DNA from: an uncultured Eubacteriales bacterium
GTDB taxonomy: Bacteria; Bacillota; Clostridia; Oscillospirales; Oscillospiraceae
Direction: 5' to 3'
NCBI GenBank assembly: GCA_902461475.1
Contig: CABPXX010000081.1
Location: 1 to 6,446 of the forward strand
DNA length: 6,446 bases
In this document: piece after piece, positions 1-5,418 of the stretch
How the letters are laid out: every line of letters begins with the position of its first letter
How positions within the stretch are numbered: the stretch's first letter is position 1
Made by a program: the position numbers and the translations under genes
The notes under the pieces: model-generated
Databases searched by the model: none
What the model was told of the DNA's origin: nothing
The model's input: only the letters and a program-made list of their open reading frames with translations

Positions 1-267
1 CTCTCCCACGGGGGGAGGGGGGGGGGGGGGGTGCCCGCCCCCGCCATGAACAACTACGCCAACATCCAAAACGGCTTTGCCAACCTGCCCATTCCGGGGC
101 TGTCCAAAATCCCCGTGCTGGGGGAGGTGCTCTTTGACCACAACATCCTGGTGTACCTGGGTGTGGTCATCGCCGTGGTGATGTGGTGGTATTTGAAGTA
201 CACCCGCACTGGGCTGCGGCTGCGGGCCGGGGGTGGAAACCCCGCCCCCGAAGCCGAACGTGGGTGA
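1..267 (+). pseudogene. ABC transporter permease (sugar/nucleoside type), N-terminal-side fragment, 5' truncated and frameshifted
   Basis: This is a middle piece of an inner-membrane permease of the BmpA-associated simple sugar/nucleoside importer family (YufP/YufQ-like), which moves substrate delivered by a lipoprotein receptor. The frame is open from base 1, but convincing protein starts near the ATG at 46. That ATG is probably an internal methionine, because such permeases normally run to 300 or more residues and the 5' end is missing. Visible are a hydrophobic helix (about bases 150-195) and the family's conserved Arg-Thr/Trp-x-Gly-Leu-x-Leu-Arg-Ala stretch, ending at the Ala codon 226-228. 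After that a duplicated block shifts the frame and the reading stops at 265-267. Deleting 31 bases (229-259) restores one continuous permease with the next entry. The break could be genuine decay or an assembly error; I favour error because the adjacent contig end is also poor. Confidence 0.7.
10..31. other. G homopolymer at window edge, probable sequencing artefact
   Basis: Six G, one A and then fifteen consecutive G lie within the first 31 bases. Read as codons they give a glycine run that does not resemble the permease sequence that follows from about base 46. Such a run at a contig end is typical of poly-G read tails. A real G tract cannot be excluded. Confidence 0.6.
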
Positions 268-290
268 AAACTCCGCCGCCGCCGACTCCG
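229..290 (+). repeat. 31-nt imperfect tandem duplication inside the permease gene
   Basis: Bases 229-259 align without gaps to 260-290. I count 18 matches in the first 22 positions, and the match fades afterwards. In frame, the first copy reads Gly-Gly-Gly-Asn-Pro-Ala-Pro, a degraded version of Val-Gly-Glu-Asn-Ser-Ala-Ala in the second. The period of 31 is not a multiple of three, so the extra copy alone explains the split of the permease. Confidence 0.7.
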
Positions 291-709
291 TGGGCATCAA
301 CGTCCGCCGCTATAAGTACCTGCACATTATGCTGGGCTCCGGCATCATGGGCATTGGCGGCTACTACATGGGCCTGAACATGAACGGCTCTCTGTCCTCC
401 AGCTGCTGGATCAACGGCTATGGCTGGATTGCCGTGGCCCTGGTCATCTTCGCCAACTGGAGCCCCGCCTTCGCCATGGTGGGCACCGTGGTGTTCGGCT
501 TCTTCAACACCCTGCGGGTGTCCGGTCCCTCTCTGGCCATGGCCTTCCCCGGCCCCCTGGGCTGGCTGGCCGGGGTGCCCTCTCAGCTGTACCAGGCCTT
601 GCCCTTTATCATCACCGCTCTGGTGCTCATTGCCACCTCGGTGAAGAAGAGCAAGAACAGCGGACAGCCTGCGGCCCTGGGCCTCAACTACTTTAGGGAA
701 GAACGATAA
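233..709 (+). CDS. ABC transporter permease (sugar/nucleoside type), C-terminal fragment
   Basis: This is the continuation of the same permease in another frame. Family-like sequence begins at base 260 (Val-Gly-Glu-Asn, then Ala-Ala-Asp-Ser-Val-Gly-Ile-Asn-Val), which is the conserved cytoplasmic loop that contacts the ATPase. The 27 bases before it (from the ATG at 233) lie inside the duplicated block and are not homologous, so the apparent start is not a true one and no ribosome binding site precedes it. At least three hydrophobic segments follow: one around the Gly-rich 'GSGIMGIGGYYMG' stretch, one around 'WIAVALVIFANWSP', a Phe/Gly-rich one, and a final helix before the basic 'KKSKNSG' tail. 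The C-terminus looks complete. The upstream partners (ATPase, receptor lipoprotein, first permease) would be expected before the window. Family assignment is firm; the substrate is not known. Confidence 0.8.
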   Translation: METPPPKPNVGENSAAADSVGINVRRYKYLHIMLGSGIMGIGGYYMGLNMNGSLSSSCWINGYGWIAVALVIFANWSPAFAMVGTVVFGFFNTLRVSGPSLAMAFPGPLGWLAGVPSQLYQALPFIITALVLIATSVKKSKNSGQPAALGLNYFREER

Positions 710-717
710 AACAAACC

Positions 718-758
718 ATTCCACTGCGCCCTCCTCCGGGAGGGTGTGGTGGAATTTG
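718..758 (+). terminator. Long hairpin between permease and peptidase genes
   Basis: Bases 718-734 can pair with 739-755 in an unbroken 17-bp stem (three G-U wobbles near the middle) around a TCCG tetraloop, and end in TTTG. It lies 8 bases after the permease stop. The stem is strong but the U tract is only three bases, so it may be a weak terminator, an mRNA 3'-end stabiliser or an attenuator. It ends about 10 bases before the ribosome binding site of the next gene. Confidence 0.55.
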
Positions 759-765
759 TGCATTT

Positions 766-773
766 AAGGAGGG
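766..773 (+). promoter_or_regulatory. Ribosome binding site that sets the peptidase start
   Basis: The AAGGAGGG at 766-773 is a near-perfect Shine-Dalgarno sequence. It is only about two bases from the in-frame ATG at 775, which is too close, but it is well spaced (about 8 bases) from the GTG at 781. This makes GTG 781 the preferred start. Confidence 0.75.
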
Positions 774-780
774 AATGCCC

Positions 781-2535
781 GTGAAATGGACGTGGAAACG
801 GACCCTGGCGGCGGTCTGCGCTGGGGTGTGCGTGGCCGGGTGTGCCGCCTACTGGCTTGGGAACTCCTCTGATACCATACGCTCCGGAGTGGAGGTGGAC
901 ACCATCACCGCCCAACAGGGGGAGAACTTATACAAGCTGGGCAAGGTATGGGGGTATGTGAAGTACCACCACCCGGCGGTGGTAGCCGGGGAGGTGGACT
1001 GGGACCAGGCCCTCTTTGACGCCCTGCCCCCGGTGCTGGACGCCACCAGCGGGGAGGAGGCCAACCAGGCCCTAGCCCAGTGGCTGGAGGAGTACCCCGT
1101 GCCCGACACAGAGGGAGAGGAAGCGTCCCAGGGGTTAGAGGGCGTGGAGGGGGTGGAGATCGTGGTCACCCCCGACGACGACTGGACCCAGGACCAGACG
1201 TGGCTGGGCCAGGAGGTCTCCCAGTACCTCACCCAGATGGGGGAACAGCCGGTGGAGGCTGGGGCAGAGGGATATGCCGCCTTTACCTCGGAGGACCCTC
1301 GGGTCAGCTTTGCCCGGGAGTCAACAGGCACCTTTGACCCCCGGGACGACGGGGTGAAGCTGCTGGGGCTGTTCCGGTTTTGGAATGCGTTCCAGTACTT
1401 TTCCCCCTATGTGTCCCTCACCGACCAGGATTGGGACACGGTGCTCCAGGAGGGCATCCGGCCCATGGTGGAGGCCGAGACTATAAAAGACTACCTCCTG
1501 GCCCTGGCCCAGGTCACGGCCCAGACCGGGGACAACCATGTGTACCTCTTGGAATCCTACGGTGCATGGACCAACCAGTACGGCGACTACTATTTGCCGT
1601 GCAGGCTGACCCTGGCAGAGGGACAGCTGGTGGTGGCCCAGAGCGACGGGGAGGACACGGGACTGCAGCCGGGGGACGTGCTGGTGGAAGTGGACGGCAC
1701 CTCCATAGAGCAGCGCCTGACCCAGCTGCGCCGGTACTTTGTCTTTTCCCGGGAGGATGCCTATCTCAATCAGATTGAATACCAGCTGGTGCAGACGAAA
1801 GAGTCCACAGCCCAGGTGACGGTGCTGCGGGACGGGGCAGAGGTAGAGCTCCAGGTGGACACCACCAAGGAACCATATGAGGGGGAAAACCCCTATGAGA
1901 CGGGGGTGTTGGAGGGGGAGAACATCGGCTATCTGGACCCCTCCACCCTCACCAGCCAGGAGCAGCTGGAGGAGTGGATGGGGCAGGTGCAGGACACCGA
2001 CGGCCTGATCTTAGACCTGCGCTACTATCCAGGGGTTCCGGTGGGCTACATCCTGGGGGAGTTCCTCATCCCCCAGCCCACGGAGTTTGCCCGCCTGGCC
2101 TTGTCTGATCCCACCACCCCGGGCCAGTTCTACGTCCAGGAGGGGGCGTACTGCTGCGGCAAGGGCTGGATGGCCCAGATGGGGCAGGGGGATCGGGAGT
2201 ATCCCGCCTATTCGGGCAAAGTGGTCATCTTGATGGACCAACGCAGCCAGAGCCAGAGCGAGTACACCACCATGGCCCTGCGGCAAGCGCCTCAGGCGGT
2301 GGTGTTGGGTACCCCTTCCGTGGGAGCGGACGGGGATATTGCTAGGCTGCCCCTGCCTGGGGGAGTGGTCGTGACGTTCAGCGGCCTGGGGGTGTACACC
2401 CCGGAGGGGGAGCAGACCCAGCGGGTGGGGCTCCAGCCCGACGTGTGGTGCGAGCCCACCCTGGACGGCATCCGAGTAGGCCGGGACGAACTGGTGGAAC
2501 AGGCCATTGCCATCATCCAAGGCGATACCCAGTAA
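781..2535 (+). CDS. S41 family peptidase, predicted lipoprotein (tricorn/CTP-like)
   Basis: Predicted extracytoplasmic serine peptidase of family S41, 584 aa from GTG 781; an ATG at 775 would add two residues. A basic N-terminus (Lys2, Lys6, Arg7) and a hydrophobic stretch lead to a lipobox Val18-Ala-Gly-Cys21, so it is probably lipid-anchored outside the membrane. An N-terminal helical domain carries the family signature 'KVWGYVKYHHP' (about 55-65) and a second, 'LFRFWNAFQYFSPY' (about 197-210). Gly-Asp-Asn-His253 resembles the His motif of tricorn-like S41 members. A PDZ-like segment with 'GLQPGDVLVEVDG' spans about 294-306. The protease core is about 380-560, with the 'SQSQSEY' nucleophile region (Ser489, Ser491, Ser493; Ser491 best matches the Ctp serine by spacing) and 'SVGADG'. 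The Lys that acts as base in Ctp proteases is Ala here, so a His-dependent mechanism is more likely. Its substrate is unknown. It stands alone between a hairpin and a terminator. Confidence 0.88.
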   Translation: MKWTWKRTLAAVCAGVCVAGCAAYWLGNSSDTIRSGVEVDTITAQQGENLYKLGKVWGYVKYHHPAVVAGEVDWDQALFDALPPVLDATSGEEANQALAQWLEEYPVPDTEGEEASQGLEGVEGVEIVVTPDDDWTQDQTWLGQEVSQYLTQMGEQPVEAGAEGYAAFTSEDPRVSFARESTGTFDPRDDGVKLLGLFRFWNAFQYFSPYVSLTDQDWDTVLQEGIRPMVEAETIKDYLLALAQVTAQTGDNHVYLLESYGAWTNQYGDYYLPCRLTLAEGQLVVAQSDGEDTGLQPGDVLVEVDGTSIEQRLTQLRRYFVFSREDAYLNQIEYQLVQTKESTAQVTVLRDGAEVELQVDTTKEPYEGENPYETGVLEGENIGYLDPSTLTSQEQLEEWMGQVQDTDGLILDLRYYPGVPVGYILGEFLIPQPTEFARLALSDPTTPGQFYVQEGAYCCGKGWMAQMGQGDREYPAYSGKVVILMDQRSQSQSEYTTMALRQAPQAVVLGTPSVGADGDIARLPLPGGVVVTFSGLGVYTPEGEQTQRVGLQPDVWCEPTLDGIRVGRDELVEQAIAIIQGDTQ

Positions 2536-2539
2536 ACAA

Positions 2540-2581
2540 AAAACTTCCACACCTTTTCCAAAGGGTGTGGAAGTTTTTTTT
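2540..2581 (+). terminator. Rho-independent terminator after the peptidase gene
   Basis: A perfect stem, CTTCCACACC (2544-2553) with GGTGTGGAAG (2564-2573), is extended by A:T pairs and followed by a run of eight T (2574-2581). It starts within 10 bases of the stop codon. Flanking A and T runs could let it act in both directions, where the opposing - strand genes end. Confidence 0.93.
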
Positions 2582-2612
2582 ACAAAAGAATGTGTTAGGT
2601 ACAGAAGTTTTC

Positions 2613-2857
2613 AAAGGCTCCCCTGTGTAAGGGGAGATGGATGGCATTACGGGGCCCCCACCGAAGCCCAGCGCAAGTGGGTTCGGTGGGGAGAGGAGGT
2701 GCGACGGCGTGAACGAGACTTGCCCCGCCTCCCAGGGGCGAGGCGAGAGATACACAGTCCGCACCGACGAGACTGAGGGGTTGACGGTAGCGGGCCTTGG
2801 TCAATCCCTCTGACCCGGCTGACGCCGGGCCACCTCCCTTTACACAAGGGAGGCTTT
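2613..2857. repeat. MITE-like palindromic element, 245 bp, with 28-bp terminal inverted repeats
   Basis: The left end (2613-2640) matches the reverse complement of the right end (2830-2857) at 24 of 28 positions. Each end also folds on itself: CTCCCC/GGGGAG (2618-2636) and CCTCCCTT/AAGGGAGG (2833-2853). Internal palindromes include 2656-2665 with 2682-2691 (10 bp, extended by a 4-bp inner stem), 2726-2731 with 2740-2745, 2775-2785 with 2800-2810, and 2814-2819 with 2824-2829. There is no credible protein. I see no clear target-site duplication. It resembles the non-autonomous palindromic repeats dispersed in gut Oscillospiraceae genomes, from memory and not from a search. It fills most of the gene-free interval 2536-2880. 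The right-end hairpin followed by CTTTT could also serve as a weak + strand terminator. Confidence 0.75.
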
Positions 2858-2880
2858 TAGCTTGGATATCGCCAGGGATT

Positions 2881-3207
2881 TCACCACCGATGCATGTTTT
2901 TCTCAAACTTCTCCACATATGCCGCTTGAAGTTCCTCCGGCGATATCCCATAACAGAGAAGTACATCGTTATAGTACATGAGTACATCTGCCAGTTCTTC
3001 CACCAAGTCTTTTCGGAGTGATTCATCGGTACAAGAGGTGGAATCTCCGTGCTTTTTGATGATGTTAATGACCTCGCCCACTTCGCCCAGCATCCAGAGC
3101 AGTTTATTTTTCCCCGTCTGGGGACAAATGGGCTCCCACTTGCCTTTGTACTGGTCTTGTAAGCGTCTCTGCATGTCCTGCATTTGCTCAATACTAAAAT
3201 CAGCCAT
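2881..3207 (-). CDS. MazG-like nucleotide pyrophosphohydrolase
   Basis: A small (108 aa) all-alpha NTP pyrophosphatase of the MazG-like superfamily, expected to hydrolyse nucleoside triphosphates to monophosphate and pyrophosphate in the cytoplasm, often as house-cleaning. The metal-binding acidic motifs are clear: Glu-Val-Gly-Glu in 'LLWMLGEVGEVINIIKK' (about residues 36-52) and Glu-Glu-Leu-Ala-Asp in 'LVEELADVLMYYND' (about 69-82), the two-helix E-x-x-E / E-x-x-D pattern. The C-terminal 'EKFEKNMHRW' is typical of the clostridial subgroup. The start is set at the ATG at 3207: the in-frame ATG at 3222 overlaps the GGAGGT that serves as ribosome binding site for 3207. The gene has its own promoter and lies between an upstream terminator and the palindromic repeat, so it is probably monocistronic. 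The exact substrate cannot be read from the sequence. Confidence 0.88.
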   Translation of the reverse strand: MADFSIEQMQDMQRRLQDQYKGKWEPICPQTGKNKLLWMLGEVGEVINIIKKHGDSTSCTDESLRKDLVEELADVLMYYNDVLLCYGISPEELQAAYVEKFEKNMHRW

Positions 3208-3214
3208 GACAGTT

Positions 3215-3220
3215 ACCTCC
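3215..3220 (-). promoter_or_regulatory. Ribosome binding site of the MazG-like gene
   Basis: The - strand reads GGAGGT here, seven bases before the ATG at 3207. The same bases form codons 2-3 of the longer in-frame alternative starting at 3222, so they argue for the shorter protein. Confidence 0.8.
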
Positions 3221-3240
3221 ATGAGCTATGAGTTTTCCTC

Positions 3241-3269
3241 ATTATAACACACACTGGCTGGTGTTTCAT
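3241..3269 (-). promoter_or_regulatory. Sigma-A type promoter of the MazG-like gene
   Basis: The - strand has a consensus TATAAT at 3246-3241, preceded by TG at the extended -10 position. A 17-base spacer leads to ATGAAA (3269-3264), which matches the TTGACA -35 box at four of six positions. It lies just downstream of the terminator of the preceding gene and about 34 bases before the start codon, which fits a short leader. Confidence 0.75.
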
Positions 3270-3278
3270 AATCAATAT

Positions 3279-3313
3279 AAAACTCCCGGAGCTCTACACG
3301 CTCCAGGAGTTTT
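3279..3313 (-). terminator. Rho-independent terminator after the sigma-like/cyclophilin gene
   Basis: AAAACTCC (3279-3286) pairs with GGAGTTTT (3306-3313), and GGAGC (3288-3292) with GCTCC (3300-3304), leaving one internal mismatch and a 7-base loop. On the - strand the stem ends in TTTTAT. It lies 17 bases after the stop of the gene at 3330. Confidence 0.85.
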
Positions 3314-3329
3314 CGTGGGGAAAAGAGAC

Positions 3330-3863
3330 TTACTGATCAGTGAGAATGGTGATGGAGGTGATTACCGGCTGGTCCTCCGCGGAAATGGTGCCGTTGTCGT
3401 CGGTGGGCTGGGCGGCCTCACAGATGGCGTCTACCACGTCCATGCCGTCGGTGACATAGCCGAACACGGCATAGTCCCCGTCCAGATTGGTGCTGTCCTC
3501 CTGGACAATGAAGAACTGGGAGCTGGCGGAGTTGTAGTCCGAGGAGCGGGCCATGGAGATGGCGCCACGGGTGTGGGAGAGGTTGTTCTCATAGCCGTTG
3601 TTGGTAAACTCGCCCACGATGTTGTTGTCCGAGCCGCCGGTGCCGTCCCCGTTGGGGTCGCCGCCCTGCATCATGAAGCCCTCAATGATGCGGTGGAAGG
3701 TGAGGCCGTTGTAGAAGCCGCTGTTGGCCAGCTCCACAAAGTTGGCGCAGGTGATGGGGGCGGCCTCCTGGTCCAGCTCCACGGTGATGGTGCCGTAGTC
3801 CTCCACCTCAATTTGGGCGGTGTAGGTGACACCAGACTCCAGAGCAGCGGGGGTGTAGGTGTC
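3330..3863 (-). repeat. Duplicated cyclophilin-coding segment, copy 1
   Basis: This 534-bp segment encodes 177 residues plus the stop. It aligns without any gap to the equal-length segment 5419-5952, with about 140 of 177 residues identical by hand count. Long stretches are near-identical at DNA level (for example around 3690-3770 against 5779-5859). Similarity stops at the spacer before the membrane helix, so the domain was duplicated or converted and joined to different N-termini. Confidence 0.85.
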
Positions 3864-4682
3864 GGCGGTCTCATCGCTGGTGGCGGTCGCGGTGGCAGAG
3901 GCGTCCTCGTCGGTGGTGGAGGGGGTGGCCGTGGCGGCGGGGTCCTCGTCCGAGGTGAAGTGGGCGATGCCCACCGTGCCGCCCACCAGGGCCGCGCATA
4001 CCACCACAGCTACCGCGCTGTATACAATGGTTTTCTTTTTCCGCTGCTTCTCCAGGGGGGAGGCAATGGCGTCTATGGCTCCCTGGGCCGCCTGATCTAC
4101 CGATTCCGGCACCGTGGTGCCGGTCTCCTCCTGCTGCAACGCCTCCAAGAATCCCTCCCAGGTGGTGTCCGGTCTCTGGCTGTGCCGGATGAGACGCTCC
4201 ACGTTGGTGCGCTGGGCCTCCAGGGCCATGGCCACCGTCTTAACGTCCAGCTTAAAGGCGGTGGCCAGCTGCTGCTGGTTGTAGCCGCCTACGGTGTGCA
4301 GCACCAGAAGAAACCGGGACAGAGAGGGCAGGGCTTGGAGCAGCTCCTGGGGCTGTCCCGAGGTGACCAGTTCCCCGGAAATGAGGAAGTTTCGGTTTTG
4401 GGGAATGCGGAAGGCCTTGGGGTGGTGCTTGAGGATAGTGCGCTTGCAGGACTCCACGGCCTTTTGAATGGCCAGGTGGGTAAAGTCCTCCTGGGTGCAG
4501 ATGGGGTAGAGCTTCATGCTGTCCCACACCTGCTTGCCTGCATAGGCAGCGGCCTGCTTGGCCCCGTCCTCCTGGCCGGTGAGCAGCAGGGAGACATAGT
4601 ATACTTTCTGTTTGCAGCCCTCATATACCTCCAGCATGGCCTTGCGCTGGCCTCTCTGGGCTTGTTCCAATTGTGTCGCCAT
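3330..4682 (-). CDS. Membrane protein: ECF-sigma-like cytoplasmic half, transmembrane helix, external cyclophilin-type peptidyl-prolyl isomerase
   Basis: 450 aa. Residues about 14-58 ('[17 protein letters not shown]' onward) resemble sigma-70 region 2. Residues 112-166 ('[20 protein letters not shown]', then a Gln-Gln-Gln-Leu-Ala helix-turn-helix-like stretch) resemble region 4; both are degenerate. A linker ends in Lys-Gln-Arg-Lys-Lys-Lys (212-217), followed by one membrane helix (about 218-240), so the N-terminus should be cytoplasmic. A Ser/Thr/Asp-rich spacer (243-275) leads to an external cyclophilin domain (286-448). Catalytic-site residues are present: Arg331, Phe336, Met337, Gln339, Phe391. 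The position of human CypA Trp121 is Asn399, and that of His126 is Tyr404. The start has AAAGGTGG seven bases upstream (4690-4697). A strong terminator follows. The isomerase domain is near-certain; the sigma resemblance is by eye, and whether it binds RNA polymerase or DNA is unknown. Confidence 0.87.
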   Translation of the reverse strand: MATQLEQAQRGQRKAMLEVYEGCKQKVYYVSLLLTGQEDGAKQAAAYAGKQVWDSMKLYPICTQEDFTHLAIQKAVESCKRTILKHHPKAFRIPQNRNFLISGELVTSGQPQELLQALPSLSRFLLVLHTVGGYNQQQLATAFKLDVKTVAMALEAQRTNVERLIRHSQRPDTTWEGFLEALQQEETGTTVPESVDQAAQGAIDAIASPLEKQRKKKTIVYSAVAVVVCAALVGGTVGIAHFTSDEDPAATATPSTTDEDASATATATSDETADTYTPAALESGVTYTAQIEVEDYGTITVELDQEAAPITCANFVELANSGFYNGLTFHRIIEGFMMQGGDPNGDGTGGSDNNIVGEFTNNGYENNLSHTRGAISMARSSDYNSASSQFFIVQEDSTNLDGDYAVFGYVTDGMDVVDAICEAAQPTDDNGTISAEDQPVITSITILTDQ

Positions 4683-4718
4683 GGTACGACCACCTTTCTT
4701 CCGAGTTGTGTCCCCTTG

Positions 4719-4724
4719 AGTATA
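4719..4724 (-). promoter_or_regulatory. Possible -10 box for the sigma-like/cyclophilin gene
   Basis: The - strand reads TATACT here, about 36 bases before the start codon. No convincing -35 box sits 16-18 bases upstream. The position is sensible, since a terminator (4806-4843) separates this gene from tadA, so some promoter must lie in 4690-4800. If an alternative sigma factor is used, the true site could be elsewhere in that interval. Confidence 0.3.
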
Positions 4725-4805
4725 AACTAGAAAGCTGAAAAGAAGCTAAAAAGAGACAACATACCAGAAGATTCTTGAAAGGTGGCGGGGCTTGGTGAAA
4801 AAAAC

Positions 4806-4843
4806 AAAACTCCGGGGCCGCTTGCAAAGCCCCGGAGTTTTTT
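4806..4843 (-). terminator. Bidirectional Rho-independent terminator downstream of tadA
   Basis: A perfect 13-bp stem pairs AAAACTCCGGGGC (4806-4818) with GCCCCGGAGTTTT (4829-4841) around a 10-base loop. The - strand continues in a T-rich run (TTTTGTTTTTTTC), ending the cyclophilin-tadA transcript. The + strand also ends in six T. Confidence 0.9.
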
Positions 4844-4970
4844 AGAAGGATGGAGGATAGAATGAAAAAGAAAGGATATCTCTTGCAAGTGTTATGATAC
4901 GCAACAGTCATTACAAAAGTTTGTGCACAATTGTTACAAAAATATTAAATGATGCAAAGACTTTGTAAAG
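4844..4970. other. AT-rich interval with no gene seen
   Basis: About 127 bases between the tadA stop and its terminator, with much lower GC than the surroundings. I find no RNA gene, convincing promoter or conserved small frame. It is probably the 3' untranslated region of the tadA transcript. Confidence 0.5.
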
Positions 4971-5417
4971 TCACCGGAGAGTGGAAAAAAACTCCTCCAA
5001 AATCCCCCGGCAGGCCTCTTCCAACAGGCCGCCGTAGATGCGGGGGTGGTGATTGAACCGCTCCTCGAAGAGGTTGAGCACCGACCCGCAGCACCCGGAT
5101 TTGTCCTCCTTGGCCCCGTAGCGCACACAGGCGATGCGGGAGTTGATGATGGCCCCGGCGCACATGGGGCAGGGCTCCAGGGTGACGTACAGGGTGCACC
5201 CGGTGAGCCGCCAGGAGCCCACAGCGGCACAGGCCATGTTGATGGCCTCCACCTCGGCGTGGGCGGTGGCCAGGCCGTCCGCCTCCCGGCGGTTGCGGGC
5301 CCCGCCAATGATGTCTCCGTCGGGGGAGACAATGACGCAGCCCACGGGCACGTCCCCCTGGGGGATGCAGGCTTTGGCCTCCTTCAGGGCCTCCTGCATG
5401 TATTCCTCGTGGGTCAT
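4971..5417 (-). CDS. tadA: tRNA-specific adenosine deaminase TadA
   Basis: 148 aa, normal for bacterial TadA, which deaminates the wobble adenosine (A34) of tRNA-Arg(ACG) to inosine so that it reads the CGN codons ending in U, C and A. The zinc-deaminase signature is complete: His53-Ala-Glu55 (zinc ligand and proton shuttle) and Pro82-Cys83-Pro-Met-Cys86 (zinc ligands). The family-typical N-terminus 'MTHEEYMQEALKEA' and the 'GDVPVGCVIV' strand support the ATG at 5417. Asp105-Lys-Ser-Gly-Cys also fits the family. The start is one base after the stop codon of the upstream cyclophilin gene (TAA-C-ATG), and no Shine-Dalgarno is visible in the preceding 20 bases, so translation is probably coupled to the upstream gene. 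A terminator follows 128 bases downstream. Confidence 0.95.
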   Translation of the reverse strand: MTHEEYMQEALKEAKACIPQGDVPVGCVIVSPDGDIIGGARNRREADGLATAHAEVEAINMACAAVGSWRLTGCTLYVTLEPCPMCAGAIINSRIACVRYGAKEDKSGCCGSVLNLFEERFNHHPRIYGGLLEEACRGILEEFFSTLR

Positions 5418-5418
5418 G

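Noticed and set aside
167..763. 198-aa - strand frame opposite the permease
   Set aside because: It is rich in His, Gly and Ala, has no recognisable domain, and is antisense to clear membrane-helix coding sequence.
2613..2857. CRISPR array or tRNA cluster in the structured gene-free interval
   Set aside because: There are no regularly spaced direct repeats and no tRNA-like cloverleaf. The structure is explained by nested inverted repeats.
2595..3191. 198-aa - strand frame crossing the palindromic repeat
   Set aside because: It runs across the MITE-like element and overlaps the MazG-like gene in another frame, and its translation shows no domain.
2881..3222. Longer MazG-like protein starting at the ATG at 3222
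   Set aside because: That start would place the clear GGAGGT ribosome binding site inside the coding region. The ATG at 3207 has ideal spacing.
3228..4730. 500-aa + strand open frame opposite the sigma-like/cyclophilin gene
   Set aside because: Its Gly/Val/His-rich, repetitive composition is an antisense shadow of a GC-rich gene. The - strand frame has clear domains, a ribosome binding site and a terminator.
4862..4897. Eleven-residue + strand frame (starting Met-Lys-Lys-Lys-Gly) after a GGAGG in the AT-rich interval
   Set aside because: It is too short to judge, has no promoter seen, and lies in the probable 3' untranslated region of tadA on the other strand.
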